Both the position numbers and the translations under genes were made by a program. Source: Spirochaetota bacterium (lineage in GTDB: Bacteria; Spirochaetota; UBA4802; UBA5368). From it: a stretch of 38,780 bases of DNA. Shown here piece after piece: positions 15,691-23,462 of this stretch. Within the stretch, counting starts at the first letter, position 1, and each line of letters opens with the position of its first letter. The stretch spans positions 1 through 38,780 of the forward strand of contig JADFDB010000008.1 in the NCBI GenBank assembly GCA_018263175.1, read 5' to 3'. Under the pieces are notes generated by a model. The model worked only from the letters and a program-made list of their open reading frames with translations, searched no databases and was not told the DNA's origin.

Positions 15691-15710
15691 CGGTAAGGGA
15701 CTTTTTACCG
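15691..15710 (-). terminator. Possible terminator after the CooC-like gene
   Basis: Immediately after the stop codon of the last operon gene, the minus strand reads CGGTAA, an 8-nt loop and TTACCG, then GGGGCCTTTTAC. The stem is short and the T run has only four T, so this is a weak candidate. It lies between two convergent genes, where a terminator is expected. Confidence 0.35.
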
Positions 15711-15711
15711 C

Positions 15712-16482
15712 TCAGATACCCCACGCGCGCAGACATCCCTTCATCGCCTCGAGCGCAGATGAGCCCTCGAGCTCGAAGACGGTCCCCCCCCGGACATCGT
15801 GCTCGCGAAGCGCCACGTCCTCCGGCACCCGCCCGAGAAGGCGGAGCCCCTCCGGTATGCGCGATCCCCCGGAGCCCCCGGCGACCGCCGCGCGGTTCTG
15901 AATGAATCCGGCGTTCTTGAATCGCACGGCCTCCCGCGCCACGTCGAGGAGCGTCTTCGCCACGGCCATGCCGCGCGCCGATTCGTCCGAAACGATCAAA
16001 AAATGCGTAACGCGCTCCATGACGCGGCGGTTGATCTGCTCGACTCCGGCCTCGCCGTCGATGACCACATAGTCGAAGTTGTCGGCGATCGAGGCGATGA
16101 TATCCTTCAGGAGATCATTCACCCGACAGTAACAGCCCTCTTTTTCAGGGCGTCCTATGGCCAGAAACGCGAGGCGGCCCCGCTCCTCGAGCGCACCGAA
16201 CAGCCGGTAATCGAGGCTCGCCACGACTTCGGCCATGTCCCCGCCCGTGCCCGCCTCCACTTCCCCGATGAAACGGGTGCGCACGTCATCGACCGTTATG
16301 CGCGGAATAAATCCCAGCGAGGCGGCGAGACCGGCCGCGGGATCGGCGTCGATGGCGAGTACCCGCGCCTCCGCTCTCTCGAGAAGAAGCCGGGTCAGAA
16401 AGGCGCTGACCGTGGTCTTACCCGCTCCGCCCTTTCCGCACACGGCAATCACCACCGCCGGTCCCTTCGTGTCATCGTGCAT
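15712..16482 (-). CDS. CooC/MinD-type P-loop ATPase, nickel-insertion-accessory-like
   Basis: A 256-residue ATPase. The deviant Walker A is CGKGGAGKTT (15-24) and the switch motif AIDADPAAGLAASLG follows at 43-57. A CxC motif, EGCYCRVND (C117, C119), matches the metal-binding dimer cysteines of CooC, which matures carbon monoxide dehydrogenase, and of the related AcsF. The VVIDGEAGVEQINRR segment is also CooC-like. It would bind a metal between two subunits and use ATP to deliver it. The start at 16482 has GAAGGA 8 nt upstream and overlaps the preceding CdhC-like gene by 11 nt, so the two are translationally coupled. The window itself encodes no CODH and no full-length acetyl-CoA synthase as a client. 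Confidence 0.82.
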   Translation of the reverse strand: MHDDTKGPAVVIAVCGKGGAGKTTVSAFLTRLLLERAEARVLAIDADPAAGLAASLGFIPRITVDDVRTRFIGEVEAGTGGDMAEVVASLDYRLFGALEERGRLAFLAIGRPEKEGCYCRVNDLLKDIIASIADNFDYVVIDGEAGVEQINRRVMERVTHFLIVSDESARGMAVAKTLLDVAREAVRFKNAGFIQNRAAVAGGSGGSRIPEGLRLLGRVPEDVALREHDVRGGTVFELEGSSALEAMKGCLRAWGI

Positions 16483-17212
16483 GGGGTTTATCCTTCGTGA
16501 GCACGTCGCGAAGCGCCCGCAGTCCGTCCACTTCGCCGCACACACCGGCATAGTCGCAGCCATTGCAATCGAAGCTCATTTCCTCCGACATCCTGTTCAT
16601 GGCCGAAATGAGCTTCGCCGCCCGCTCGCCGATCCGGCGAAGCATGGACACACGCGCGGACGTCGAGGTAACGAAGAGCAGTTCGACGGAGGTGATGTAT
16701 AGGTTCGAACGATACAGCTTCATGACCGCGGCCCCGAGGTTCGCAAGGCCCAGTCCCTTCCCCACGGCAAAGAGGCTCACCCTGCTCCATTCCCTCAGGT
16801 ACTGCGACGCGGCCCTCATCATGTAACCGTCCAGGCCCAGGCCGTGGCGCATGCGCTCGATCTCCCGGTGACGCTCGTAACAGTTGGCTTCATCGAAACC
16901 CGTTACGCCGAGCAGGACCACCTTCCCGAATGGAAGCGTTCCCCCCGCCGCCTCACCCAGGTCCGGGCCGGCGACCGAAACGATACCGTCGCGCACCAGG
17001 CTTCGGTCATTCGTCCACGTCAGAAACGAAACCGACTCGAGCCCAGGGGCGCCGAGCTCGAGCGCGGTGTCACATTTCATTACAATAGAACCCTTCTTCC
17101 CCGGCGGCCAGGCCGCATGGTCCGCTGAGCGGTATTCGCGATAGGAGGGTTCCGAGCGGGCTTCCTCAATAAAAGTCCTCAGCTCGACCATGATTTCCGT
17201 AAAAAGCTCCAC
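16472..17212 (-). CDS. Small CdhC/AcsB (acetyl-CoA synthase)-like protein with C-terminal Cys motif
   Basis: A 246-residue protein. From about residue 66 to 185 the pattern DGIVSVAGPDL...GGTLPFGKVVLLGV...YLREWSRVSLFAVGKGL...VELLFVTS resembles the middle domain of acetyl-CoA synthase (CdhC/AcsB), where GPD, the LPxGxVVxVxG strand, the W-R-S-A-KG helix and a final strand occur in the same order. It lacks the long remainder of that enzyme and its A-cluster region. A C-terminal C216-x2-C219-x5-C225 motif (DCNGCDYAGVCGEVDG) could bind Fe-S or another metal. The start is GTG at 17212 or ATG at 17191. It sits 6 nt after the second activase gene and overlaps the CooC-like gene. The relationship is my reading of conserved pattern and needs a profile search. 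Confidence 0.6.
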   Translation of the reverse strand: MELFTEIMVELRTFIEEARSEPSYREYRSADHAAWPPGKKGSIVMKCDTALELGAPGLESVSFLTWTNDRSLVRDGIVSVAGPDLGEAAGGTLPFGKVVLLGVTGFDEANCYERHREIERMRHGLGLDGYMMRAASQYLREWSRVSLFAVGKGLGLANLGAAVMKLYRSNLYITSVELLFVTSTSARVSMLRRIGERAAKLISAMNRMSEEMSFDCNGCDYAGVCGEVDGLRALRDVLTKDKPHAR

Positions 17213-17218
17213 GAAGCG

Positions 17219-18007
17219 TCAGCCTTCCACAGCGCCCATAAGCGCGTCCATCGCGATGAGCGCCGCGCCGAGCGCCCCATTTATCTGCGGATCCTCGATC
17301 TCGAGGAGCGAACAGCCAAGCGCCGCGCCGAGCGCCGCGAACATTCCTCGATTGCGCGCCACGCCGCCCGACATCACCACGGCCTCTTCCACGCCGATGC
17401 CCCGCGCGAGCGAGGCCGCCCGGCGGGCCACCGCGTGGTGCAGCGCGTTGACGATATCGGCCGTCTCCCTGCCCTCGTTTACGAGCGAAATTATCTCGGT
17501 CTCGGCGAAGATCACGCACTGATTGGAGAGGGTCAGCCTTTCGGTTGACCTCGCGGCGAGGTCCCCCAGCTCCTCGAGCGGCACCTCGAGCGCCTCGGCG
17601 ATGACCTCGAGGAATCGTCCCGTGCCCGAGGCGCACTTATCGTTATACGAATATTGAATCACCCGGCCGTCCGCGTTCATTCGTATGGCCTTGGCGTCCT
17701 GGCCGCCGATGTCGATGACGGTCCGCGCCGCGGGTGCCTTCCACAGCACGCCGCGCGCGTGGCAGGCGATCTCCGACTCTATAGCCTGCGCGAACGGTAT
17801 CCTCGCACGCCCGTACCCGGTGCCCACCGTGCGGTCGAGCCGCTCAATAGCCAGGCCGGCCCGGCCGAGCGCCGCGTCCATCGCCTCGACTGCCGACCTC
17901 TCCGGCGACGTTCCGCAGCGGACCACCGATCGTCCGGCGATCGCGCCGTCGGCGAGAATCACGACCTTTGCCGTAAGAGAGCCCACGTCGCAGCCCGCCG
18001 TTATCAT
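17219..18007 (-). CDS. 2-Hydroxyacyl-CoA dehydratase/benzoyl-CoA reductase-type ATPase activase, second copy
   Basis: A 262-residue BadF/BcrA/HgdC-family ATPase of the ASKHA fold. It has DVGSLTAKVVI at the N-terminus, DIGGQDAKAI near 99-108, and GGVARNRGMF near the C-terminus for nucleotide binding. The cysteines that bridge one [4Fe-4S] between two subunits are C125 (NDKCASGTGRF) and C164 (NQCVIFAE), near C127 and C166 of Acidaminococcus HgdC. ATP hydrolysis drives one electron at very low potential to the dehydratase/reductase partner. Its ATG overlaps the stop of the first activase (ATGA). About half its residues differ from that copy, suggesting a heterodimer as in BcrA/BcrD or two separate partners. 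Confidence 0.92.
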   Translation of the reverse strand: MITAGCDVGSLTAKVVILADGAIAGRSVVRCGTSPERSAVEAMDAALGRAGLAIERLDRTVGTGYGRARIPFAQAIESEIACHARGVLWKAPAARTVIDIGGQDAKAIRMNADGRVIQYSYNDKCASGTGRFLEVIAEALEVPLEELGDLAARSTERLTLSNQCVIFAETEIISLVNEGRETADIVNALHHAVARRAASLARGIGVEEAVVMSGGVARNRGMFAALGAALGCSLLEIEDPQINGALGAALIAMDALMGAVEG

Positions 18008-18795
18008 TTCACGCCTCCGGCCGCCTTTTCGTGCGCGATGAGCGCCGCGCCGAGCGCCCCCGCGAGCTGAGGGTCACAGCGCCGGATGGCCCTCAGCCGA
18101 AGGCCCAGTATGGTCTCGATCGCGGCCAGCACACCGCGGTTCTTCGCCACGCCGCCGGTCATGCAGACGTCGTTTTCAACGCCGAGGTTGTTCACGAGCA
18201 CGGCCATTCGTCCCGCCATGGCGTTGTTGATTCCGGCCGCGATGTCCTCGATGGGTACGCCGTCGTTCAGGAACTGAATAACGTCGGCCTGCGCCCACAC
18301 CGTGCACGCGTTCGCGAGGGTCACCGGGTTTTTCGCCCGCATCGAAAGCTCCCCGAGCTCGTCCAGGCCCAGGCCGAGCAGGCGCGCCATCACCTCGAGG
18401 AAGCGGCCTGTGCCCGAGGCGCACTTGTCGTTCGTGACGAACTTTACGACGGCGCCGGCAGCATCCAGTTTGATCGCCTTGCAGTCCTGGCCGCCGATAT
18501 CGATCACGGTCCGTGCCGAGGGAACCATCCAGCGCGCGCCTTTGCCATGACACGCGATCTCCGACACCGTCGCGTCGACGAAGCCTATCCGGTCCCGCCC
18601 GTATCCCGTTCCAACGCAAAAGCGCACCTCACCCCGGTCGATCCCCGCGGCGGTGCACGCGCCGTTCATCGCCTCCTCGGCCGATTCCTCAGGTTTCGTC
18701 CTCGACTTGATGAGCGAAAAGCCCAGCACCTTTCCTTCGCTCATCAGCACCGCTTTCGATGTGAGCGAACCGACATCGCAACCGCCGACAATCAT
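18004..18795 (-). CDS. 2-Hydroxyacyl-CoA dehydratase/benzoyl-CoA reductase-type ATPase activase, first copy
   Basis: A 263-residue ASKHA activase homologous to the next gene. The bridging [4Fe-4S] cysteines are C125 (NDKCASGTGRF) and C164 (NACTVWAQ). The nucleotide motifs are DVGSLTSKAVL, DIGGQDCKAI and GGVAKNRGVL. The start at 18795 forms an ATGA overlap with the preceding dehydratase-like gene and has GAGGAGG upstream; the ORF track's longer version starts inside that gene. It should receive electrons from ferredoxin or flavodoxin and pass them on with ATP hydrolysis. Having two non-identical activases next to two catalytic-type subunits mirrors the class I benzoyl-CoA reductase gene set. 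Confidence 0.92.
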   Translation of the reverse strand: MIVGGCDVGSLTSKAVLMSEGKVLGFSLIKSRTKPEESAEEAMNGACTAAGIDRGEVRFCVGTGYGRDRIGFVDATVSEIACHGKGARWMVPSARTVIDIGGQDCKAIKLDAAGAVVKFVTNDKCASGTGRFLEVMARLLGLGLDELGELSMRAKNPVTLANACTVWAQADVIQFLNDGVPIEDIAAGINNAMAGRMAVLVNNLGVENDVCMTGGVAKNRGVLAAIETILGLRLRAIRRCDPQLAGALGAALIAHEKAAGGVK

Positions 18796-20201
18796 GCCAG
18801 AATCCTCCTCACCTTCAGGAATTCCTCGAACCTCGCGCGCGTCGCCTCCCACGACTGGACCCTGTCGTCGAAGGCGTCCGAATACATTATATGAGTCGGG
18901 AACCCGGCCTTCTCCGTTTCACGGGCGAACGGCTTCAGCATGCCCCAGGTGTTCCGGCAGCCCGGCGTTCCGCTGTACACGACGAAATCGGCGCTGTACA
19001 TTCGGGCGAGAGAGAGCGTATCCTCGAGCCACATGTCCGGCGCGTCGAAGGGCCCGCGGATCGATTTGATCATGGGCATGCGCGAGTTCATGATCGCAAC
19101 GCTGTCGATCATGGAATCGAGGCTGGTCAGGTCGATCGAATAGGCGGATTCCTCCATGTGGTTTTCCTTCACGTGGGGAGCGTCGATCGACCAGTTACGG
19201 CTGAGGATGTTGCCCTGCAGGCTGATGCCGAGCTCCTCGGACATCCTCCACATTCGCATGTTATACGTATAATGATCGATATAGCAGAAAAATCCCCGGA
19301 CCCGCTCCACGCCGCCGGCGAGGCCGGAGACGCCGCGCTCCGCGTTCCGCCTCGCCATGGTCAGCATTGACTGAAGCATGTCGGTGCAGGGCTTCATGCC
19401 GGCGAAGAGAAAGCGCGCCGCGTAATTCAGGAGTGTAAAGGCGGGCGGGAGCGGGCTCGGAACGATCCGCCCCATCTCCTCCAGCTCGCCGATCAGCTCA
19501 TCCTGCTTTTGCAATTCCCGGAGCACTTCGGCCAGACGCGCCGCCTCGAGCCTCGTGCCCGTTTGCTCCTCGAGAAACGCGACAAGCGCGCGATAATCAT
19601 CGCGGTGATAGCGGTCATAGCGTTCCCCTTTCAACAGCGGCGGCATGTCGAGCTGGAAGAAGGGACGGTCGAGCCATTCGGCGGCGAATGCAAAGGCGTT
19701 CGCGTTGGTGTCGCACACACCGGGGGTGTCGGTCACCACCATGTCGATATCGACGCCGATTCCGGCGAGGTAGGCGCCAAGGCTCCCCCTCTGGGACGAG
19801 CATGAGGTCTCGGTAAAGCCCGCCTCGTTACAGAAGTCCAGGAACTCGGCGCTCCCCCTGCGATAAGTGAAGGTGAGGAACACCGTCATCACCTCCAGAC
19901 AGATCGGGGTTATGTCCATTGCGTAGAATATGACCGGGGAAAAGCAGAAGGAGGTGATGGCGACCTTCCGGCCCCGCTCTCTCGCCGTAACGATGTTTTT
20001 GAGGTATTCGGCGCAGGTCTTGATGAAATACCGTCCGGGCTCGCCGATGCCGAACACCGCATCGAGCATGCCGCTGAAGTAGGGGATATAGCGCAGCGCG
20101 TGCGCGTATTCCTTCTCCGTGCCGGCCATGAGTCTGGACGCGGCATCGTAAGTCGAATGGAGCATCCAATCGAAATGATATTCCTTCAGCGCTCGTCTCA
20201 T
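18792..20201 (-). CDS. 2-Hydroxyacyl-CoA dehydratase/benzoyl-CoA reductase-like subunit (HgdA/BcrB-type)
   Basis: A 469-residue relative of the catalytic subunits that hold an Fe-S cluster and accept the activase electron. Likely cluster cysteines are C86 (TSFCFSPVIFYAMD), C134 or C163 (SCSSQRG, VCDTNANAF) and C415 (GTPGCRNTW), matching the first, middle and last ligand positions of the family. The final stretch resembles the HgdA-type C-terminus (DDRVQSWEATRARFEEFL). The usual family motif CSYxPxE is changed to CFSPVIF. The track's extra 56 residues are arginine-rich out-of-gene sequence; the ATG at 20201 overlaps the preceding stop (ATGA). It probably pairs with the 384-residue subunit. The reaction (dehydration, aromatic reduction or other) is not decided. 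Confidence 0.85.
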   Translation of the reverse strand: MRRALKEYHFDWMLHSTYDAASRLMAGTEKEYAHALRYIPYFSGMLDAVFGIGEPGRYFIKTCAEYLKNIVTARERGRKVAITSFCFSPVIFYAMDITPICLEVMTVFLTFTYRRGSAEFLDFCNEAGFTETSCSSQRGSLGAYLAGIGVDIDMVVTDTPGVCDTNANAFAFAAEWLDRPFFQLDMPPLLKGERYDRYHRDDYRALVAFLEEQTGTRLEAARLAEVLRELQKQDELIGELEEMGRIVPSPLPPAFTLLNYAARFLFAGMKPCTDMLQSMLTMARRNAERGVSGLAGGVERVRGFFCYIDHYTYNMRMWRMSEELGISLQGNILSRNWSIDAPHVKENHMEESAYSIDLTSLDSMIDSVAIMNSRMPMIKSIRGPFDAPDMWLEDTLSLARMYSADFVVYSGTPGCRNTWGMLKPFARETEKAGFPTHIMYSDAFDDRVQSWEATRARFEEFLKVRRILA

Positions 20202-21352
20202 GCCGTCCTCCCCTGCCCGTCTATGCGCTCGAGGAAGGCGTCGAGCCGCATCTTGAGCCTCCCCGTCTCGACGAGCGGCCCGTACTCGCGTTCTATCCGC
20301 ATGCAGGGGACGCCCAGTGCCTCGAGGTCGCGTTCGAAGAGGCCGTTCTCGGCGCCGTGCAGGTCGCAAAAGCGTATGTTCTGGAGGATGACACCGTCGA
20401 CCGACGCGCTTCGTATCGTATCAACCAGTATTTCAAGACGCCGCCGGTAGTCGCCGTACATCCTTGGACAGTCGCTCCGGCGCAGATATCGCTCGGCCAG
20501 GGCGCGCACGGGATCGCGCCCCCCTTCGTCGACGCGATCGTTATGGAAACGCGCCCCGAAGCACAGGTTGTCGGCAACCACCAGCGCGCGCTCCCCTTCG
20601 ATCAGCCGCACGAACGCCGTATCGTCGCTCGCGCTGCCGACCAGCATGAGCCTGCGCCTTCCCTCAATGCCCCGCGGTACGGCGCGGTGCACGGCGATGA
20701 ATTCCTCCAGGAGTTCGTTATACGCATCCCTCGGAATGGCGCTTCCGGCGATGACGACCGAAAGCGCCTCGGCCCCCGTGAAGGGCGGCGCCGGAAGCCT
20801 GCGCATGCGCTCGAGCTCCTCGAGCAGCGAGCGTCCCCGGTTGTAGAGCTCGATCGAATCACGAAGCCGTTCCTCGGTTATACGCACGTCGAAATGACGC
20901 TCGACCGCCTCGATGAGCCGGCGGATCTCCCCTTCAAACCAGTCAACCGTATACGCGGCGAATTTATGGGGGACCGCGAAATGGAAGAAGAACTGCGGCA
21001 CTACGCCCGCAATGTCCTCCCCGGCCTTTCTCCAGCAGTCGTCCAGCCGCCGCATTGAATCGCAGCCGGGAACGATCACCACGCCGTCGAGAAAACCGAA
21101 CGCGCCTGTGCCCGCGAGCTGCAGCATGCATTTGGGCAGGCTGCAGATGAACGGGCCGAAATAGGTGTCCCCGATCGTGGTTTCGTCGGCGCCGTGGCCC
21201 CGTATCCTGTACGGAAGAATCCCCGCCGCGTGGAATATTTCGTCCGGCGCGTAGGAGCAGGTATAGCCGACAATCTTTTTCCCCTCCTCCTTCCACCTCT
21301 GCACGAACTCGTTGTTGAGCGTTTCCACCGCCCGCATCAATCGCACGCTCAT
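20198..21352 (-). CDS. 2-Hydroxyacyl-CoA dehydratase/benzoyl-CoA reductase-like subunit (HgdB/BcrC-type)
   Basis: A 384-residue protein with a standard family start: IVGYTCSYAPDEIFHAAGILPYRIRG, giving cluster ligand C32. C97 (VPGCDSMRR) and C329 (RFCDLHGAEN) complete a typical three-cysteine set. The two Rossmann-like halves are visible around 85-110 and 318-350. The size is close to BcrC and BzdN (about 380). It begins directly after the stop of the upstream unknown gene (TAA then ATG), with GGGGAGGA as ribosome binding site inside that gene. It is expected to form a heterodimer with the next gene product and to be activated by the two ATPases. Double-cubane cluster proteins belong to the same superfamily and are an alternative. 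Confidence 0.88.
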   Translation of the reverse strand: MSVRLMRAVETLNNEFVQRWKEEGKKIVGYTCSYAPDEIFHAAGILPYRIRGHGADETTIGDTYFGPFICSLPKCMLQLAGTGAFGFLDGVVIVPGCDSMRRLDDCWRKAGEDIAGVVPQFFFHFAVPHKFAAYTVDWFEGEIRRLIEAVERHFDVRITEERLRDSIELYNRGRSLLEELERMRRLPAPPFTGAEALSVVIAGSAIPRDAYNELLEEFIAVHRAVPRGIEGRRRLMLVGSASDDTAFVRLIEGERALVVADNLCFGARFHNDRVDEGGRDPVRALAERYLRRSDCPRMYGDYRRRLEILVDTIRSASVDGVILQNIRFCDLHGAENGLFERDLEALGVPCMRIEREYGPLVETGRLKMRLDAFLERIDGQGRTA

Positions 21353-22819
21353 TTATTCCTCCCCGCCGCACAGGGCCTTCCGGAGAGCCGTTCGCGCCAT
21401 CAGCATGTCATCCCCATCGCCCGCGGCGGCGATGAGCTCCGCGGCGGCCATCATTACCGGCGGCACCACCTCGGGCGCGATGGGCGCGACCGCCCGCGCA
21501 AGATCTTCCATAAGCCAGCGGGCGCTCTGTCCGACCTCGCGGCCATCGAGTGAGCCGATGACCTGCGCGGTGAAGCCGGCAAGCAAACCGGGGCGCAGAT
21601 CGTGCACGCGGTTGAGCAGCTCGAGAAAACGCCCGAGCGCCGAGGCGAGCTCCTGCGCGTCGACCGCACCGAGGGCGCGCGTGAAAACGCCGGCAAGATC
21701 CTCGTCGGAGAGGGCCCTCTCCAGGCAATCAGTCCCGCGGCCGAACCTCCTCACTCCACGGCCCAGCCGGTCAAAGCGCTCCGCGAGGAGCGCGCGCAAC
21801 AGCTCGGGGCGTTCCACGAGCATCCCGATGAGGCGCCCGCGCGTCTGCTCGAGCGCATCCGCCGTCATGGCACGCGCTTTGACGAACGCCTCTACATCGA
21901 TCGTCCGGGCGGCATCCTCCACGAAGCCCGCGACGTCTTCGGGAAGGCGCGGCCGTCCCTGCTCGCCGATGAGCTCGCTGCCCGTAAACAGCTTCCTCAG
22001 AAGCTCGGTCGCTTCATTGATGAGCGCGCCCATGCGTTTGCCGTCCGCCTCCCGCATCAGCGAGAGCACGACATCGGCCAGAAGGTCGGGGGCCAGCCGG
22101 TTGAGCGGCGCAAGCGACACGCACGCCGCGTCCAGGGCCATGTTCATGATGGACGGCAGGATGGAAAGAATACACACGACCTTGGCCGGATACCTCCAGA
22201 GCTCCTCGTTGACGGCCCCGAGCAGGGCCACGGCATCGGCCGACGACGAGTCAACGCACTCCTTCAGTTCGCCGAAATCGGTCGCCTCTATCCACTCGCG
22301 CAGGTGCGGCGTGATCAGTTTCGAGAAAAAGACCGGATCGGCTTCGTGCAGCCCGTTTATAATGCGGATGATCGAGCCGAGCTGCCTCCCGAGCGTGCCG
22401 CCGGGGCGCGCCCGTTCCAGGCAACCCGATACGATCCTCCGCCGCTCGTCCGGCGGCAGCGACTCCATACCGCCGAGCAGGGACTCCACGGCCCCGAGCA
22501 GCCCGCCGGCAAGGCGCGGCGCGAGCCCCGCGGCATCGCGAAGCACGGCGGGATCGGCGCAGATTTCGGCAACGCTTCGGCGGGGACCACCGGACCGATT
22601 CGAAAACCCCCATTCAATTAATTTCGTGATAACAGAAGCCAAGCCCCGCCTGAACATGCCTTCGCCCGCCCAGACGCCGAGAACCGCCGGCGCGGCCTCG
22701 GTGAGGAACGATCCGAACTCGCGGGTGCCCGCCAGGGCGGACGCCAGTCGGGCCATCGCGCCGTCGGCCTCAGTCTCGGCCGAGCGGTCCGTCATTTCCA
22801 TCTGCTCGTATCCCGTCAT
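21353..22819 (-). CDS. Helical protein of unknown function, inside the activase operon
   Basis: A 488-residue soluble protein, very rich in Ala, Leu, Arg and Glu, with no signal peptide. It appears to consist of many amphipathic helices, for example LSDEDLAGVFTRALGAVDAQ and LASALGRFLELLNRVHDLR, suggesting a repeat-helical scaffold of HEAT or armadillo type. One more hydrophobic helical patch is AKVVCILSILPSIMNMALD. Few cysteines are present and none form a metal motif. I do not recognise the family. The start at 22819 follows GGAGGGGG; the track's longer start overlaps the TetR gene. It abuts the HgdB-like gene, which indicates a tight functional link, possibly as structural partner or lid of the complex. 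Confidence 0.75.
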   Translation of the reverse strand: MTGYEQMEMTDRSAETEADGAMARLASALAGTREFGSFLTEAAPAVLGVWAGEGMFRRGLASVITKLIEWGFSNRSGGPRRSVAEICADPAVLRDAAGLAPRLAGGLLGAVESLLGGMESLPPDERRRIVSGCLERARPGGTLGRQLGSIIRIINGLHEADPVFFSKLITPHLREWIEATDFGELKECVDSSSADAVALLGAVNEELWRYPAKVVCILSILPSIMNMALDAACVSLAPLNRLAPDLLADVVLSLMREADGKRMGALINEATELLRKLFTGSELIGEQGRPRLPEDVAGFVEDAARTIDVEAFVKARAMTADALEQTRGRLIGMLVERPELLRALLAERFDRLGRGVRRFGRGTDCLERALSDEDLAGVFTRALGAVDAQELASALGRFLELLNRVHDLRPGLLAGFTAQVIGSLDGREVGQSARWLMEDLARAVAPIAPEVVPPVMMAAAELIAAAGDGDDMLMARTALRKALCGGEE

Positions 22820-22868
22820 AGCTGCCCCCTCCACTGCCTTTCGCCCGGCATTCCGCACATCGCCTCCC

Positions 22869-23462
22869 TCAGGCGGGAGCGCGCCTTCGGGCCGCCTTTT
22901 TTCCGGGTCCGGCCGCGCCCGCCCCGACGACGCCCCGTAAAAGCCCGAGCTGTTCATTGAAATCCACGCTCCCCGGCGCGAGGAGCGAGTGGTACATGAG
23001 TCCGATGAGCGAAATGAATATAAATGACGCGGTCTTCGGCCTCACATGCAGGTAGGCGGCGATAGCCTTCCGATAGGTGTTGGAAAAGCGTATCAGGGCC
23101 TCCTGTCCCGGCTGTGCATCGTTAGAGCGGTAAAAGTCGACCGCGAGCAGCATAATGTTCTGATAAAAGGCACGGTTGCGGCCCCAGTGCGCGGCGATCC
23201 GATTGTAAATCTCGTCCGGGTCGCGAAGCGGGCGTATCTCCTTAAGTATCTTCTCGATATCCAGTTTGCTCTCCTGCTCGAAGAGCTGTTCGAATATGTC
23301 CTTCTTCGCCGGAAAATAATGATATAACGTCCCGGTTGACACGCCCAGTTCCCCGGCGATCTCGCGCATGGTTACGTTGGCGTACCCCTTTCGGCTGAAA
23401 AGCCCGAAGCACCCCGCGAGGAGCTCCCGGCTGTATTCATCGCGATCGACGATCTTGGGCAT
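22869..23462 (-). CDS. TetR/AcrR family transcriptional regulator
   Basis: A 197-residue regulator. The N-terminal helix-turn-helix is typical (FGLFSRKGYANVTMREIAGELGVSTGTLYHYFPAKKDIF), and the remaining helical domain would bind a ligand. The C-terminal 25 residues are basic and alanine-rich. The ATG at 23462 overlaps the stop of the GMC oxidoreductase gene (TGATG), so it is the second gene of the operon and is cotranscribed. It probably represses the operon through an inverted repeat upstream of the GMC gene (24927-24954). The ligand could be an acyl-CoA as for many TetR proteins near acyl-CoA genes. Confidence 0.92.
   Translation of the reverse strand: MPKIVDRDEYSRELLAGCFGLFSRKGYANVTMREIAGELGVSTGTLYHYFPAKKDIFEQLFEQESKLDIEKILKEIRPLRDPDEIYNRIAAHWGRNRAFYQNIMLLAVDFYRSNDAQPGQEALIRFSNTYRKAIAAYLHVRPKTASFIFISLIGLMYHSLLAPGSVDFNEQLGLLRGVVGAGAAGPGKKAARRRAPA

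Noticed and set aside
17219-21352. Firm call as benzoyl-CoA reductase
   Set aside because: Gene content fits, but the catalytic subunit motifs differ and no ferredoxin, dienoyl-CoA hydratase or benzoate ligase gene is present, so only superfamily level is claimed.
21312-22940. 542-codon plus-strand ORF opposite the helical unknown protein
   Set aside because: Ser/Ala/Arg-rich with no fold pattern. The minus frame has a ribosome binding site, exact junctions with neighbours and helical periodicity, so the minus frame is the gene.
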